Below, piece by piece: positions 7,800-15,063 of a stretch of 32,240 bases of DNA (the first letter of the stretch is position 1; each line of letters begins with the position of its first letter). The position numbers and the translations under genes are program-made. Where the stretch lies: the NCBI GenBank assembly GCA_017410325.1, contig JAFQRA010000028.1, forward strand, positions 1 to 32,240, written 5' to 3'. Source of the DNA: Clostridia bacterium (lineage in GTDB: Bacteria > Bacillota > Clostridia > Oscillospirales > Acutalibacteraceae). Below the pieces are notes generated by a model. The model was not told the DNA's origin, did not search any database, and worked only from the letters and a program-made list of their open reading frames with translations.

Positions 7800-9144
7800 T
7801 AACTTTCACAAGGATTTAACGCAGGGCAGTGTTACAAAACAGCTTATTAAATTTGCAACGCCCTTCCTGCTTTCAAACCTTCTTCAGGCGCTTTACAGCG
7901 TTGCCGATATGATTATAGTCGGTCAGTTCTGCGGCAAAACAGGCATTACCGGCGTTTCCATCGGAAGTCAGATAAACATACTCGTAACGGGTGCGGCAAT
8001 GGGCCTTTCCGTTGGCGGTACGGTGCTTATAGCACAGTACGGCGGACAGAAGCTGTTCGGCGAACAGCGCAAAACCATAGGCACTATGACTTCGCTTTAT
8101 ATGATACTTGCCGTCGTGCTGACGGTTGCAATGCTCTTGCTTTGCGACCCCCTGCTCACCCTTCTCAACACACCTGCCTCCGCTTATTCGGAAGCCAAAG
8201 ACTACTACAACATCTGTATGGGCGGTATGGTGTTTATGTTCCTTTATAACGCCATAAGCGGTGTACTGCGAGGAATGGGTGACTCCAAAAGGCCGCTCTA
8301 TTTCGTGCTCATCGCCGCAATCACAAACGTTGTACTCGACCTTATTCTTGTCGGAAAGTTCGGCATGGCTTCCGCAGGTGCGGCGTGGGCAACGATATCG
8401 GCACAGGCACTCAGCGTAATTATTTCGCTTATTTACCTTGCCAAGAAAAAATTCTTTGCGGAATACAAACTCAGCGATTTCAAAATCAGCAAGGACAAGC
8501 TTGGGCCTCTTATGCAGATAGGTCTCCCCTCGTCCATACAGAGCCTTGTTGTTTCGCTTTCGTTCCTGACTCTCACCGCTCTTGTAAACTCCCTGCCCAA
8601 CGCTGAGGTTGCCTCTGCCTGCCAGGGTATAGGCGGTAAAATAAACTCGTTTGCAATTCTGCCGGGCCTTGCAATAAGCAGTGCCATTTCCTCAATGGCG
8701 GGTCAGAATATAGGTGCAGGCGAATACGCAAGAGCCAAAAAGACGATGCTTACCGGTATGGTTATGGCTTTTTCGGTTTCGGTTGTGGTTTTTGCGGTTG
8801 TAAATCTCTTCCCGGAATTTCTTATCAGACTGTTTGACAGCGAGCCCGAGGTTATAGAAACGGGCGCAAGATACATACGCATTATTTCGTTTGACTATCT
8901 TTTTGCGTGCATTATGTTCTGCCTCAACGGCCTTGCAATTGCCGCAGGCAACACGTATATTGCCCTTATCAACGCAATATGCAACGGTATCTTAGTCAGA
9001 ATGCCGGTTGCCTACTTCCTTGTAAGAGCTATGGATATGGGCTTTGACGGCGTTGCCATAGCAATGGGCTTTGCTTCGGTAATCGGCATTGTAATCGGCG
9101 CGATTTATGTGCAGAGCGGCAAATGGAAAAAAAGTATAATATGA
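7792..9144 (+). CDS. MATE family multidrug/cation exporter
   Basis: The 450 residues form about twelve membrane helices in two similar halves. Typical MATE features are the opening GSVTKQLIKFATPFLLSNLLQALYS (in pieces), the VADMIIVGQF segment, the GxxRGxGDSKRP loop after helix 5-6 and the GQNIGAGEYARAKK motif in the second half. Members use Na+ or H+ gradients to export drugs or metabolites. Translation starts at TTG 7792, inside the end of tex, with a strong AAGGAGG site nine bases upstream. Substrate is unknown. Confidence 0.92.
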   Translation: MADNFHKDLTQGSVTKQLIKFATPFLLSNLLQALYSVADMIIVGQFCGKTGITGVSIGSQINILVTGAAMGLSVGGTVLIAQYGGQKLFGEQRKTIGTMTSLYMILAVVLTVAMLLLCDPLLTLLNTPASAYSEAKDYYNICMGGMVFMFLYNAISGVLRGMGDSKRPLYFVLIAAITNVVLDLILVGKFGMASAGAAWATISAQALSVIISLIYLAKKKFFAEYKLSDFKISKDKLGPLMQIGLPSSIQSLVVSLSFLTLTALVNSLPNAEVASACQGIGGKINSFAILPGLAISSAISSMAGQNIGAGEYARAKKTMLTGMVMAFSVSVVVFAVVNLFPEFLIRLFDSEPEVIETGARYIRIISFDYLFACIMFCLNGLAIAAGNTYIALINAICNGILVRMPVAYFLVRAMDMGFDGVAIAMGFASVIGIVIGAIYVQSGKWKKSII

Positions 9145-9191
9145 TAAAGAAAGTAATATAAATATAATTTACAAAGGAGGTAATACCGAAA

Positions 9192-9764
9192 ATGAAAAGA
9201 GTGTTGGATTTTACTGCGGCACTTTTTGCCTGCATACTGCTCTTTCCCCTGTTTTTGGTAATTGCCCTTATTATCCTTGTTACCGACGGTGCACCCGTAA
9301 TTCACAAGCACAAGCGCATAGGCAAGGATATGAAAAAGTTTACAATCTACAAATTCCGTACAATGAAAAACGGCACGAGACTTACCGCCACGGTTAACCT
9401 TACCGAGTCCGACGAGCAGATTACGCCTATCGGCAGAATACTGCGAAAGACCAGTATTGACGAATTGCCCCAGCTTTTCAATATTCTCAGGGGCGATATG
9501 AGCTTTGTCGGTCCGCGTCCGCTTATCATTCACGAAGGCGAAATACACAAAATGCGCAAGGAAGCCGGTGTTTATGCCGTGCGCCCCGGGCTTACAGGCT
9601 GGGCACAGATTAACGGCAGAGACCGTGTTACCGACGAGGAAAAGGTAAGGCTTGACAAGGAGTACGTTGAAAAGCAGAGTATTATGTTCGACCTTAAAAT
9701 AATGCTTATGACTGTAACAAACGTTTTCAAGTCAGACGGAGTCGTTGAAGGCGGAAAAAAATAA
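9192..9764 (+). CDS. Sugar-1-phosphate transferase to undecaprenyl phosphate (bacterial sugar transferase family)
   Basis: This 190-residue enzyme has the family's single N-terminal membrane helix (4-30) followed by the catalytic part: KFRTM (54-58), the DELPQL motif (90-95), SFVGPRP (104-110) and RPGLTGWAQINGR (131-143). It belongs to the short PglC-like class without the four extra helices of WcaJ/WbaP. Such enzymes transfer a sugar phosphate from a nucleotide sugar to the lipid carrier, the first step of polysaccharide or glycan assembly. No other glycan gene is near, which is unusual. A near-perfect AAAGGAGGTAATA ribosome site precedes the ATG, and a strong terminator follows. Confidence 0.93.
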   Translation: MKRVLDFTAALFACILLFPLFLVIALIILVTDGAPVIHKHKRIGKDMKKFTIYKFRTMKNGTRLTATVNLTESDEQITPIGRILRKTSIDELPQLFNILRGDMSFVGPRPLIIHEGEIHKMRKEAGVYAVRPGLTGWAQINGRDRVTDEEKVRLDKEYVEKQSIMFDLKIMLMTVTNVFKSDGVVEGGKK

Positions 9765-9797
9765 TTTTTCCAAAAATAAAAATAAAAAGCTGCACAC

Positions 9798-9837
9798 AAA
9801 AACGGCATTTTTCTCTTTTGAGAATTTGCCGTTTTTT
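9798..9837 (+). terminator. Strong intrinsic terminator after the sugar transferase gene
   Basis: AAAAACGGCA (9798-9807) pairs with TGCCGTTTTT (9827-9836), with further pairing of TTTTTCTC and GAGAA inside. The stem runs into a T-run. This probably ends the 2509-9764 operon. Confidence 0.9.
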
Positions 9838-9893
9838 ATCTGTATATTTATACACAAACTATAAAAAAATATCGGTTTTTTAATAATTTTTTC

Positions 9894-9922
9894 TTGAAAA
9901 ATCCATCGAAACAGTTTATAAT
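9894..9922 (+). promoter_or_regulatory. Sigma-A promoter for the PHP gene
   Basis: TTGAAA (9894-9899) and a perfect TATAAT (9917-9922) are separated by 17 bases. The start codon chosen for the PHP gene is about 75 bases past the predicted transcription start, leaving a short leader. Confidence 0.85.
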
Positions 9923-10003
9923 AAATGAAAATAGGTTAGTATCGCTCTAATGGGGCTATTTTTGCAACCCTTATCACTTCTCCACACCGAAGGGGGTCAT
10001 TTT

Positions 10004-10879
10004 TTGACAGCGGATTTACACTGCCACACCAAATTATCGGACGGCTCAATGGGCATTGACGAGCTGATAATTCTGGCAAAAAAGAAAGGTATTGACACAA
10101 TCGCAATCACTGACCACGACTGCCTTGCAGGCACGGTACGCGGCAAAATAATCGGCGAAAGACACGGGGTAAACGTAATACCCGGTGTTGAGATTTCTGC
10201 GTTTGACAGCGCAACGCAGACAGAGGTACATATACTTTGCTACCAGCCGGACAGCCCCGACAGGCTCGAGGGACTCTGCCGCCGCAACTCGCTTTCACGC
10301 AAAAAGGCAAGCCAGTATATGATTCTTAAAACGGCACAGCGCTACCCCATCACGCCCGATCTCGTTCTCAAATGCGCCACGGGCTCAACCAACGTATTTA
10401 AACAGCACATTATGCACGCACTTATGGAGTGTGCAATTACAACCGAGCTTTACGGCAAGGTTTACCACGAGCTTTTCTCACCGGAAAGCGAAACCAATGT
10501 TATAGTACGGCCCCAGTTCCCCGAACCCAAAGAGGTTATCGAACAGATTCGTGCGGCAGGCGGTATAGCAATTCTCGCCCACCCTGCCCATTCAAAGTGC
10601 GCTCACCTTATTGACGAGCTTGTTGAAGCAGGCCTTCACGGTATAGAGGTATGGCACCCGTGCCACAGCGCTGAGGATATTGCAACGCTCACAAAAATCG
10701 CAAAAGAAAAGAAGCTGCTTATGACGGGCGGCAGCGATTTCCACGGAATGTACTCGCCCACGGCTGTAGGTGTCGGCGGAATTGAAATTCCCCAGCAGCA
10801 CCTGAGCACCTTCCTTGGCTACAAGGCAAAAATGAAACGTCTGCAAAAAAAGGCAGAAAGCGCAGAAAACAACGCATAA
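10004..10879 (+). CDS. PHP domain phosphoesterase (TrpH/YciV-like)
   Basis: The protein (about 291 residues) opens with the PHP metal motif DLHCHTKLSDGS and then shows ITDHDCLAG, a central LAHPAHS and a C-terminal GGSDFHG, which together supply the His/Asp metal ligands of the polymerase-and-histidinol-phosphatase fold. Members with this layout are 3',5'-nucleoside bisphosphate phosphatases or 5'-3' RNA trimming enzymes. I choose the TTG at 10004 because AGGGGGT lies seven bases upstream and homologues begin just before DLHCH. The longer frame from 9950 would add 18 unconvincing residues. The downstream unknown gene is 34 bases away and probably co-transcribed. Confidence 0.88.
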   Translation: MTADLHCHTKLSDGSMGIDELIILAKKKGIDTIAITDHDCLAGTVRGKIIGERHGVNVIPGVEISAFDSATQTEVHILCYQPDSPDRLEGLCRRNSLSRKKASQYMILKTAQRYPITPDLVLKCATGSTNVFKQHIMHALMECAITTELYGKVYHELFSPESETNVIVRPQFPEPKEVIEQIRAAGGIAILAHPAHSKCAHLIDELVEAGLHGIEVWHPCHSAEDIATLTKIAKEKKLLMTGGSDFHGMYSPTAVGVGGIEIPQQHLSTFLGYKAKMKRLQKKAESAENNA

Positions 10880-10913
10880 TAATATAACACAGTTTTTATA
10901 AAGGATTTTCACT

Positions 10914-11474
10914 ATGCACGACGACAGCGATATTAAAATTTTTAAAGGCAAGGGCGAGGACTCGGACAGCTCTGACCTTTTTGCGCTTGCAGAAGAAATG
11001 CGCAGAAACATTGTCAACGGCAATTCCGCAAAGGCAAAGGAGCTGGGCACAAGGCTGGCAAGCCTTTCACCCGACAGCGACGACCTTGGCGAAGAGCTTA
11101 TAAAATACGTGCGCAACACGGCGGCGGACGAAGAGGTCAAGGACCAGATTGTGACTTTGATGCTTTTCTGTGCGGAATATACGCTTCTCAACGAGCTCTG
11201 CCCTATGCTTGCGGCAAGTGCAACGGAAACAATGTACAACGTTATCAAGGCCAATTTCCCGTCCTTTTATAACAGCATTTCAAACGGTGCGGCTGTGAGC
11301 TTTTACCACCTCGCGGTAAAGAAAAACCGTGAAGTTGCAAAGGCAGTCGGCGAAAGCTTTGCAATGCTCTGCGAGCAGGACAGCAAGCTGATTAAAGCAA
11401 TGGGCGAAAACGTTTTCACCCTCACCTGCGAAAAGGTAAAAGAAACCATTGCCGAATACAAATTTGAGAAGTAA
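10914..11474 (+). CDS. Conserved-looking protein of unknown function
   Basis: I do not recognise this 186-residue protein. It has no signal peptide or membrane helix and looks soluble and mostly helical. The N-terminus is acidic (HDDSDIKIF, GEDSDSSD); the middle and end are amphipathic helices with a Cys-bearing segment (LLNELCPML) and a basic end. The ATG has AAAGGA nine bases upstream. It lies 34 bases after the PHP gene with no promoter or terminator in between, so a link to the phosphoesterase is possible. A bidirectional terminator follows. Confidence 0.8.
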   Translation: MHDDSDIKIFKGKGEDSDSSDLFALAEEMRRNIVNGNSAKAKELGTRLASLSPDSDDLGEELIKYVRNTAADEEVKDQIVTLMLFCAEYTLLNELCPMLAASATETMYNVIKANFPSFYNSISNGAAVSFYHLAVKKNREVAKAVGESFAMLCEQDSKLIKAMGENVFTLTCEKVKETIAEYKFEK

Positions 11475-11486
11475 TATACAATAAGC

Positions 11487-11521
11487 ACTACGGCACACTT
11501 CAAAGCGAAGTGTGCCGTAGT
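11487..11521. terminator. Hairpin between convergent genes (copy 1 of repeated hairpin)
   Basis: Perfect 15-bp arms at 11487-11501 and 11507-11521 enclose the loop AAAGC. It separates the plus-strand unknown gene from the minus-strand membrane-anchored gene and can serve both. Its central 27 bases (11491-11517) are identical to 12910-12936. Confidence 0.8.
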
Positions 11522-11533
11522 TTATATATGATA

Positions 11534-12031
11534 TCACGGTGCTTCTCTGACATCCGTAACCGTCCAGACTCCTTTTTCCTTTTCAATTTTCCAATAGCAT
11601 AAAATATCCCATGAGCCGCTGTTTGACTGCGTTCCGTCATCGAAAACGTGTTCCCGTTCCACGGAATAAATGACCCATACATATCCGCTGTTGCCCTTAG
11701 CCTCAGCCGTTACAAGCTGCAAATCAACCGAAGCCGAAACAACGTCATCTCTGTAATACCGTGCAAGTGCACCTACGCTTTTATCGGCAGCGGCAGCCTT
11801 GCCTTTGTACTCAAAAACCTGCTTTGCGGTTTTGAGTATATCCCGTGCCACAGCTTCGTCCTCCTCAGTCATTTCACGGTCAAGTGTGAAATAACGCAGA
11901 TAGCCGTAATAGCTTCTGTACGGCAGATATTCGTCGTAATAAACGCTGTGGTCAATGACGAACAAACCGATTATGAGCGGCGAGCAGATAAGTATAACTG
12001 CAAGGAAGCATATCAGCAAACGCTTTTTCAT
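11534..12031 (-). CDS. Membrane-anchored or secreted protein of unknown function
   Basis: The 165-residue product has a basic start (MKKR) and one hydrophobic helix (about 5-26) without a lipobox or clear cleavage site, so it is probably an N-terminally anchored extracytoplasmic protein. The outside part has a Tyr-rich stretch (YYDEYLPYRSYYGYLRY) followed by a region ending in CYWKIEKEKGVWTVTDVRE, a pattern like small secreted NTF2-like or cystatin-like domains; I cannot confirm the fold. It is divergent from the PadR gene, with back-to-back promoters, so joint control by PadR is likely. An AAAGGAGGG site precedes the ATG. Confidence 0.78.
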   Translation of the reverse strand: MKKRLLICFLAVILICSPLIIGLFVIDHSVYYDEYLPYRSYYGYLRYFTLDREMTEEDEAVARDILKTAKQVFEYKGKAAAADKSVGALARYYRDDVVSASVDLQLVTAEAKGNSGYVWVIYSVEREHVFDDGTQSNSGSWDILCYWKIEKEKGVWTVTDVREAP

Positions 12032-12053
12032 TTCACTCCCTCCTTTCAGCTAC

Positions 12054-12082
12054 ATTATAACCGCGAAAATATTTTTTGTCAA
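12054..12082 (-). promoter_or_regulatory. Promoter of the membrane-anchored gene
   Basis: On the minus strand a consensus TTGACA (12077-12082) and consensus TATAAT (12054-12059) are 17 bases apart, 23 bases before the start codon of the gene at 11534-12031. Confidence 0.9.
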
Positions 12083-12105
12083 TAACAAATTTTATTTATT
12101 GACAA
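12076..12105. promoter_or_regulatory. Inverted repeat joining two divergent -35 boxes; candidate PadR operator
   Basis: TTGTCAATAA (12076-12085) and TTATTGACAA (12096-12105) form a perfect 10-bp inverted repeat around a 10-base AT-rich spacer. The arms contain the -35 boxes of both divergent promoters, so one bound protein could shut both. PadR regulators often control their own and adjacent promoters, but binding here is an inference. Confidence 0.6.
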
Positions 12106-12126
12106 ATTTTATTTTCGTGTTATAAT
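12099..12126 (+). promoter_or_regulatory. Promoter of the PadR gene
   Basis: Consensus TTGACA (12099-12104) and consensus TATAAT (12121-12126) are 16 bases apart. The expected transcription start is near 12133, which rules out the upstream in-frame start at 12137 and supports ATG at 12164. Confidence 0.88.
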
Positions 12127-12163
12127 CCAATTGTAAGTGTTAAACAGTAAAGGCGGCGGTTAT

Positions 12164-12523
12164 ATGCCCAAGGCAGAGAAAAGCGAAAAAAATTCAATAT
12201 CCGAAAACCTGAAAAAAGGCATAACGGAAATGCTTATACTTTCTTTCTTAGATAAGGAAGATATGCATACCTACGCTATAATGAATAGGTTGGATGAGCT
12301 TTCGGGCGGTGTTTGCAAAATCAGCTACCCGTACGCAGTTATATACCGCCTGACCGACTGCAAGTATATTGAAGAGGCAGGAAAAAGGGTTGACGAAAAC
12401 CGCCTGAGGCAGTTTTATCGGATTACGCCAAGCGGCAGAGCATATCTCAACGATATGCGCAAAGAATATGACGGTTTTATAAACGGCGTGAATATGATTT
12501 TCAGAGCGCTGAAAGGAGAATAA
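12164..12523 (+). CDS. PadR family transcriptional regulator
   Basis: The 119-residue protein is a PadR-type winged helix: KGITEMLILSFLDKEDMHTYAIMNRL, read in overlapping parts, gives the first helices, then SYPYAVIYRLTDCKYIEEAG gives the recognition helix and wing start, and FYRITPSGRAYL is the classic PadR wing. It is close to the short PadR type with little C-terminal helix (EYDGFINGVNMIFRAL). Such repressors usually respond to small molecules or stress. ATG 12164 follows an AAGGCGG site; the frame upstream to 12137 is excluded by promoter position. The HAAS-like gene begins four bases after the stop, a pairing commonly seen with PadR genes. Confidence 0.92.
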   Translation: MPKAEKSEKNSISENLKKGITEMLILSFLDKEDMHTYAIMNRLDELSGGVCKISYPYAVIYRLTDCKYIEEAGKRVDENRLRQFYRITPSGRAYLNDMRKEYDGFINGVNMIFRALKGE

Positions 12524-12527
12524 ACCG

Positions 12528-12902
12528 ATGATTACCGAAAGAGAAATAAAGAAATATTTAAAGAGCGTTGAAAAGAACATACCCTGTTCAAAAAAGATAA
12601 AAAATGACTGTATGCAAAGTTTAAAGTTAAATATCGAAGATATAATCAGTTCCGACCCGCACACTACAGTAAAAAACCTTATTGAAATTCTCGGCACACC
12701 AAAAGCAGTTGCCGAAGGCCTTACAAAAGAATTGGATTTCCAAGAGATAAAGAAATATAAACTTGTAAAAAACATAATCAGCTTTACCGTTCTGGGAGTT
12801 ATTGCGGCTGTTACGATAGCATTTTTAAGCAACTGCGTTTATGATTTAACAAGGCTTGATTACAATTTCTTTTTGATTAGGGATTTGGCAAACACACCGT
12901 AA
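12528..12902 (+). CDS. HAAS-like domain protein with one membrane helix
   Basis: The 124-residue protein has an N-terminal helical domain (1-75) ending in LIEILGTPKAVAEGL, matching the G-x-P-x-x-(V/I)-A signature of HAAS/DUF1700-type domains that follow PadR genes in Firmicutes. A single membrane helix (about 82-104) and a short tail end the protein. Many relatives carry a large permease or adhesin-like domain after HAAS; this one has none. It is tightly coupled to the PadR gene (4-base gap, AAAGGAG site). It may tie the membrane state to PadR or to the divergent extracytoplasmic protein; this is inference. Confidence 0.75.
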   Translation: MITEREIKKYLKSVEKNIPCSKKIKNDCMQSLKLNIEDIISSDPHTTVKNLIEILGTPKAVAEGLTKELDFQEIKKYKLVKNIISFTVLGVIAAVTIAFLSNCVYDLTRLDYNFFLIRDLANTP

Positions 12903-12907
12903 CTGAA

Positions 12908-12938
12908 AACGGCACACTTCAAAGCGAAGTGTGCCGTT
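12908..12938. terminator. Hairpin between convergent genes (copy 2 of repeated hairpin)
   Basis: Perfect 13-bp arms at 12908-12920 and 12926-12938 with loop AAAGC. It lies between the HAAS-like gene (plus) and prmA (minus). Its core of 27 bases equals the core at 11491-11517. A T-rich stretch follows on the plus strand. Confidence 0.82.
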
Positions 12939-12954
12939 AATATTTTTCGGTTAT

Positions 12955-13875
12955 TTACTTTTTCTTGCACTCAAAGCAAAGCCAATCGTTTTTATCGTGG
13001 CGTGCTATAACCTCGAAGCCGTTTTTCTCAAAGGCGGCAAGCACCTCGGGCTCACGGGGCTTGATTATACCGGAGGCGATGAAAACGCCGCCGTCGGCAA
13101 GGAACTCGCCGACCTGTGAGGAGAAAAGAATGATGATATCTGCAACGATGTTTGCGGCAATTACCTCAAACTTGCCCGAAACCATATCGGCAAGGTTGCC
13201 CTTGTAAACGGTGTACTTCGGCTCTGTAAAGCCGTTTATTTCGCCGTTTTCACGGGCGGTTTTGGCGGCAAGAGCGTCAATATCCACACCGACCGCCTTT
13301 TTTGCACCGAGCAGAAGCGAAGCAACACTGAGTATTCCGCTTCCGCAGCCGACGTCGAGCATATTGACGTTTTCGTTGATATAGGGCTCAAGTGCCTCAA
13401 GGCAAAGACGTGTTGTTTCGTGTGTGCCCGAGCCGAAGGCGAGACCCGGCTCGATTGAAAGCACCGCTCTGCCGTTAGCGTCGTAATCGTCAATCCACAA
13501 GGGGCGGATAAGCAGTCTTTCACCGATTTCCATAGGCTTGAAATAAGCCTTCCAGTTGTTTTCCCAGTCCTCATTACGGCAGACGTTGGTATCAATTTCA
13601 TAGCCGATTTTTTCCGCCGCAAAGCGCTCCGTAAGGAAGGCCGTTGCCTCGGCAGGGTTATCCTCGGGTGAAATGTAGATATGTACAAGACCCTTTGTAC
13701 GGTCCTTGGCAAGCAGATCCTCGTCAATAAGGTCTATGCCTGCAATTTCAAACGCCTCCTGCTCAAGGGTACGGTAATCTTCAATATAAACACCGGGTAC
13801 AATTACCTGAGCAATTGCGGCGGCCTTATCCAAATCGGCAGCATCAACGGTTATAATAATTTCTGTCCAATCCAT
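12955..13875 (-). CDS. prmA: Ribosomal protein L11 methyltransferase
   Basis: PrmA trimethylates amino groups on ribosomal protein L11 with S-adenosylmethionine. The 306 residues show the N-terminal substrate domain (WTEIIITVDAADLDKA, then NEDWENNWKAYFKP), the PrmA motif GLAFGSGTHETT (144-155), the SAM-binding LDVGCGSGILSVA (173-185), the acidic VGVDID (195-200) and the catalytic-loop NIVADI motif. Length is typical. It lies 12 bases after yhaM on the minus strand with an AAAGGAAG site, so the two form an operon. A hairpin terminator follows the stop. Confidence 0.96.
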   Translation of the reverse strand: MDWTEIIITVDAADLDKAAAIAQVIVPGVYIEDYRTLEQEAFEIAGIDLIDEDLLAKDRTKGLVHIYISPEDNPAEATAFLTERFAAEKIGYEIDTNVCRNEDWENNWKAYFKPMEIGERLLIRPLWIDDYDANGRAVLSIEPGLAFGSGTHETTRLCLEALEPYINENVNMLDVGCGSGILSVASLLLGAKKAVGVDIDALAAKTARENGEINGFTEPKYTVYKGNLADMVSGKFEVIAANIVADIIILFSSQVGEFLADGGVFIASGIIKPREPEVLAAFEKNGFEVIARHDKNDWLCFECKKK

Positions 13876-13887
13876 AGTATTCTTCCT

Positions 13888-14868
13888 TTATTTATCCAGA
13901 CCGAGGTCTGTTTCTTTTGTGACGTCCACTCTGCCGTGGTTATAGAAGGCTCTGTTATCAAGCGCCCACTGACGGGTTGAAAAAGCCCCCTGCTCAACAC
14001 CGTTGATTGCCGAATTGACTTCAACGATGCGTGCATCAAGCCTGTCAAGGGCGGCAAGGATATCCGCCTCGATAAACAGCGGTCTGACAGCCGCACCGAA
14101 TTCGGGGTCACCGTGGTGGGAAATGAGCATATGCTCAAGCAGCACCGCCTTTTCGTGGCTGATGCCGAGCCTTTCCGCAGTTTTATCCACAAGCATTGCA
14201 CCCTTTACGAGGTGGCCCAGCAGTGTGCCCTCTACGCTGTAGCCCGAGGCTATACCGGTTTCGGTGGCAACCAGCTCATCAAGCTTTGCAATATCGTGAA
14301 GCATTGCACCGCCGAGCAGCAAATCTTCATCGACAAAGGGATAAATCCTGCAAATACTCTGTGCAAGGCGGACTATTGAAAGCGTATGCTGAAGCAGACC
14401 GCTTCTCATAGCGTGGTGAAGCTTGAAGGCCGCCGGATAGTAAAGCAGCTTTTCCTCGTTTTCGGTAAGGATCGTTTTGACAAGCAGAGAAAGCTCCTTG
14501 TCGGAAAAGCTTTCCGCAATTGACACAAGCTCGTCAAACATAGCTCTGCCCGAATAGACAGCGCCCGCAACAAAGTCCTCAATCCTTACATTGTCCGCAG
14601 GAATGGCGGGACGGATTCTTTCCACGCGAAGCTGGTCAACATCGTTGAACTTGTTTATCGTACCCTGCACCTTTACAAGCGTGTTGGGCTGATAAAAGCC
14701 GTGAATATTTTCATCGTAATTCCACAGCTTGCCGTTAATCTCACCGCTCTTGTCGCTTAAGACAAGGTCGAGGTATGCACCGCCGTTTTTATTGGTTTTT
14801 TTCTCACACGATTTTACAAGGCAGAAGCCCGTATGAGTGCCCGATTTTTCGTGATAAGTAAAATTCAA
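13888..14868 (-). CDS. yhaM: YhaM family 3'-5' exoribonuclease (OB fold plus HD domain)
   Basis: The 326-residue protein combines an N-terminal OB-fold (about 15-88; LDLVLSDKSGEINGKLWN) with an HD phosphohydrolase domain. Metal ligands visible are His161 (LLQHTLSI), the pair His191-Asp192 (MLHDIAKLD), His246, His251/His252 (LISHHGDPEFG) and Asp275 near the end. This is the layout of B. subtilis YhaM/CbfI, which trims RNA 3' ends. Translation starts at TTG 14868 with GGAGTG upstream; no ATG fits. It is the first gene of the yhaM-prmA operon. Confidence 0.9.
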   Translation of the reverse strand: MNFTYHEKSGTHTGFCLVKSCEKKTNKNGGAYLDLVLSDKSGEINGKLWNYDENIHGFYQPNTLVKVQGTINKFNDVDQLRVERIRPAIPADNVRIEDFVAGAVYSGRAMFDELVSIAESFSDKELSLLVKTILTENEEKLLYYPAAFKLHHAMRSGLLQHTLSIVRLAQSICRIYPFVDEDLLLGGAMLHDIAKLDELVATETGIASGYSVEGTLLGHLVKGAMLVDKTAERLGISHEKAVLLEHMLISHHGDPEFGAAVRPLFIEADILAALDRLDARIVEVNSAINGVEQGAFSTRQWALDNRAFYNHGRVDVTKETDLGLDK

Positions 14869-14899
14869 AGAAATTCACTCCAATCTGTATATCTTAATT

Positions 14900-14928
14900 A
14901 TTATACATTGGCGGTTCGATTTTTACAA
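14900..14928 (-). promoter_or_regulatory. Promoter of yhaM-prmA
   Basis: On the minus strand TTGTAA (14923-14928) and consensus TATAAT (14900-14905) are 17 bases apart, about 30 bases before the TTG start of yhaM. Confidence 0.8.
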
Positions 14929-15003
14929 CCTAAAAAAAGAAATTTTACTAATTTTAATAATTAATAAAATATTTATATTTTATATGGATTATTGTAAAAT
15001 ATG

Positions 15004-15012
15004 TGGTATAAT
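15004..15012 (+). promoter_or_regulatory. Extended -10 promoter upstream of the ymfF-like gene
   Basis: TGG followed by TATAAT (15007-15012) forms an extended -10 element. No good -35 is present at 16-18 bases. It is about 50 bases before the start codon of the first M16-family gene. Confidence 0.6.
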
Positions 15013-15063
15013 AACTTTGATTAGAATAGGTTATTATGTTTATTTTGAAAGGAACAGCGGAAA

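Noticed and set aside
9950-10003. Upstream extension of the PHP protein
   Set aside because: No ribosome site before 9950, while AGGGGGT is correctly placed before TTG 10004, where family similarity begins.
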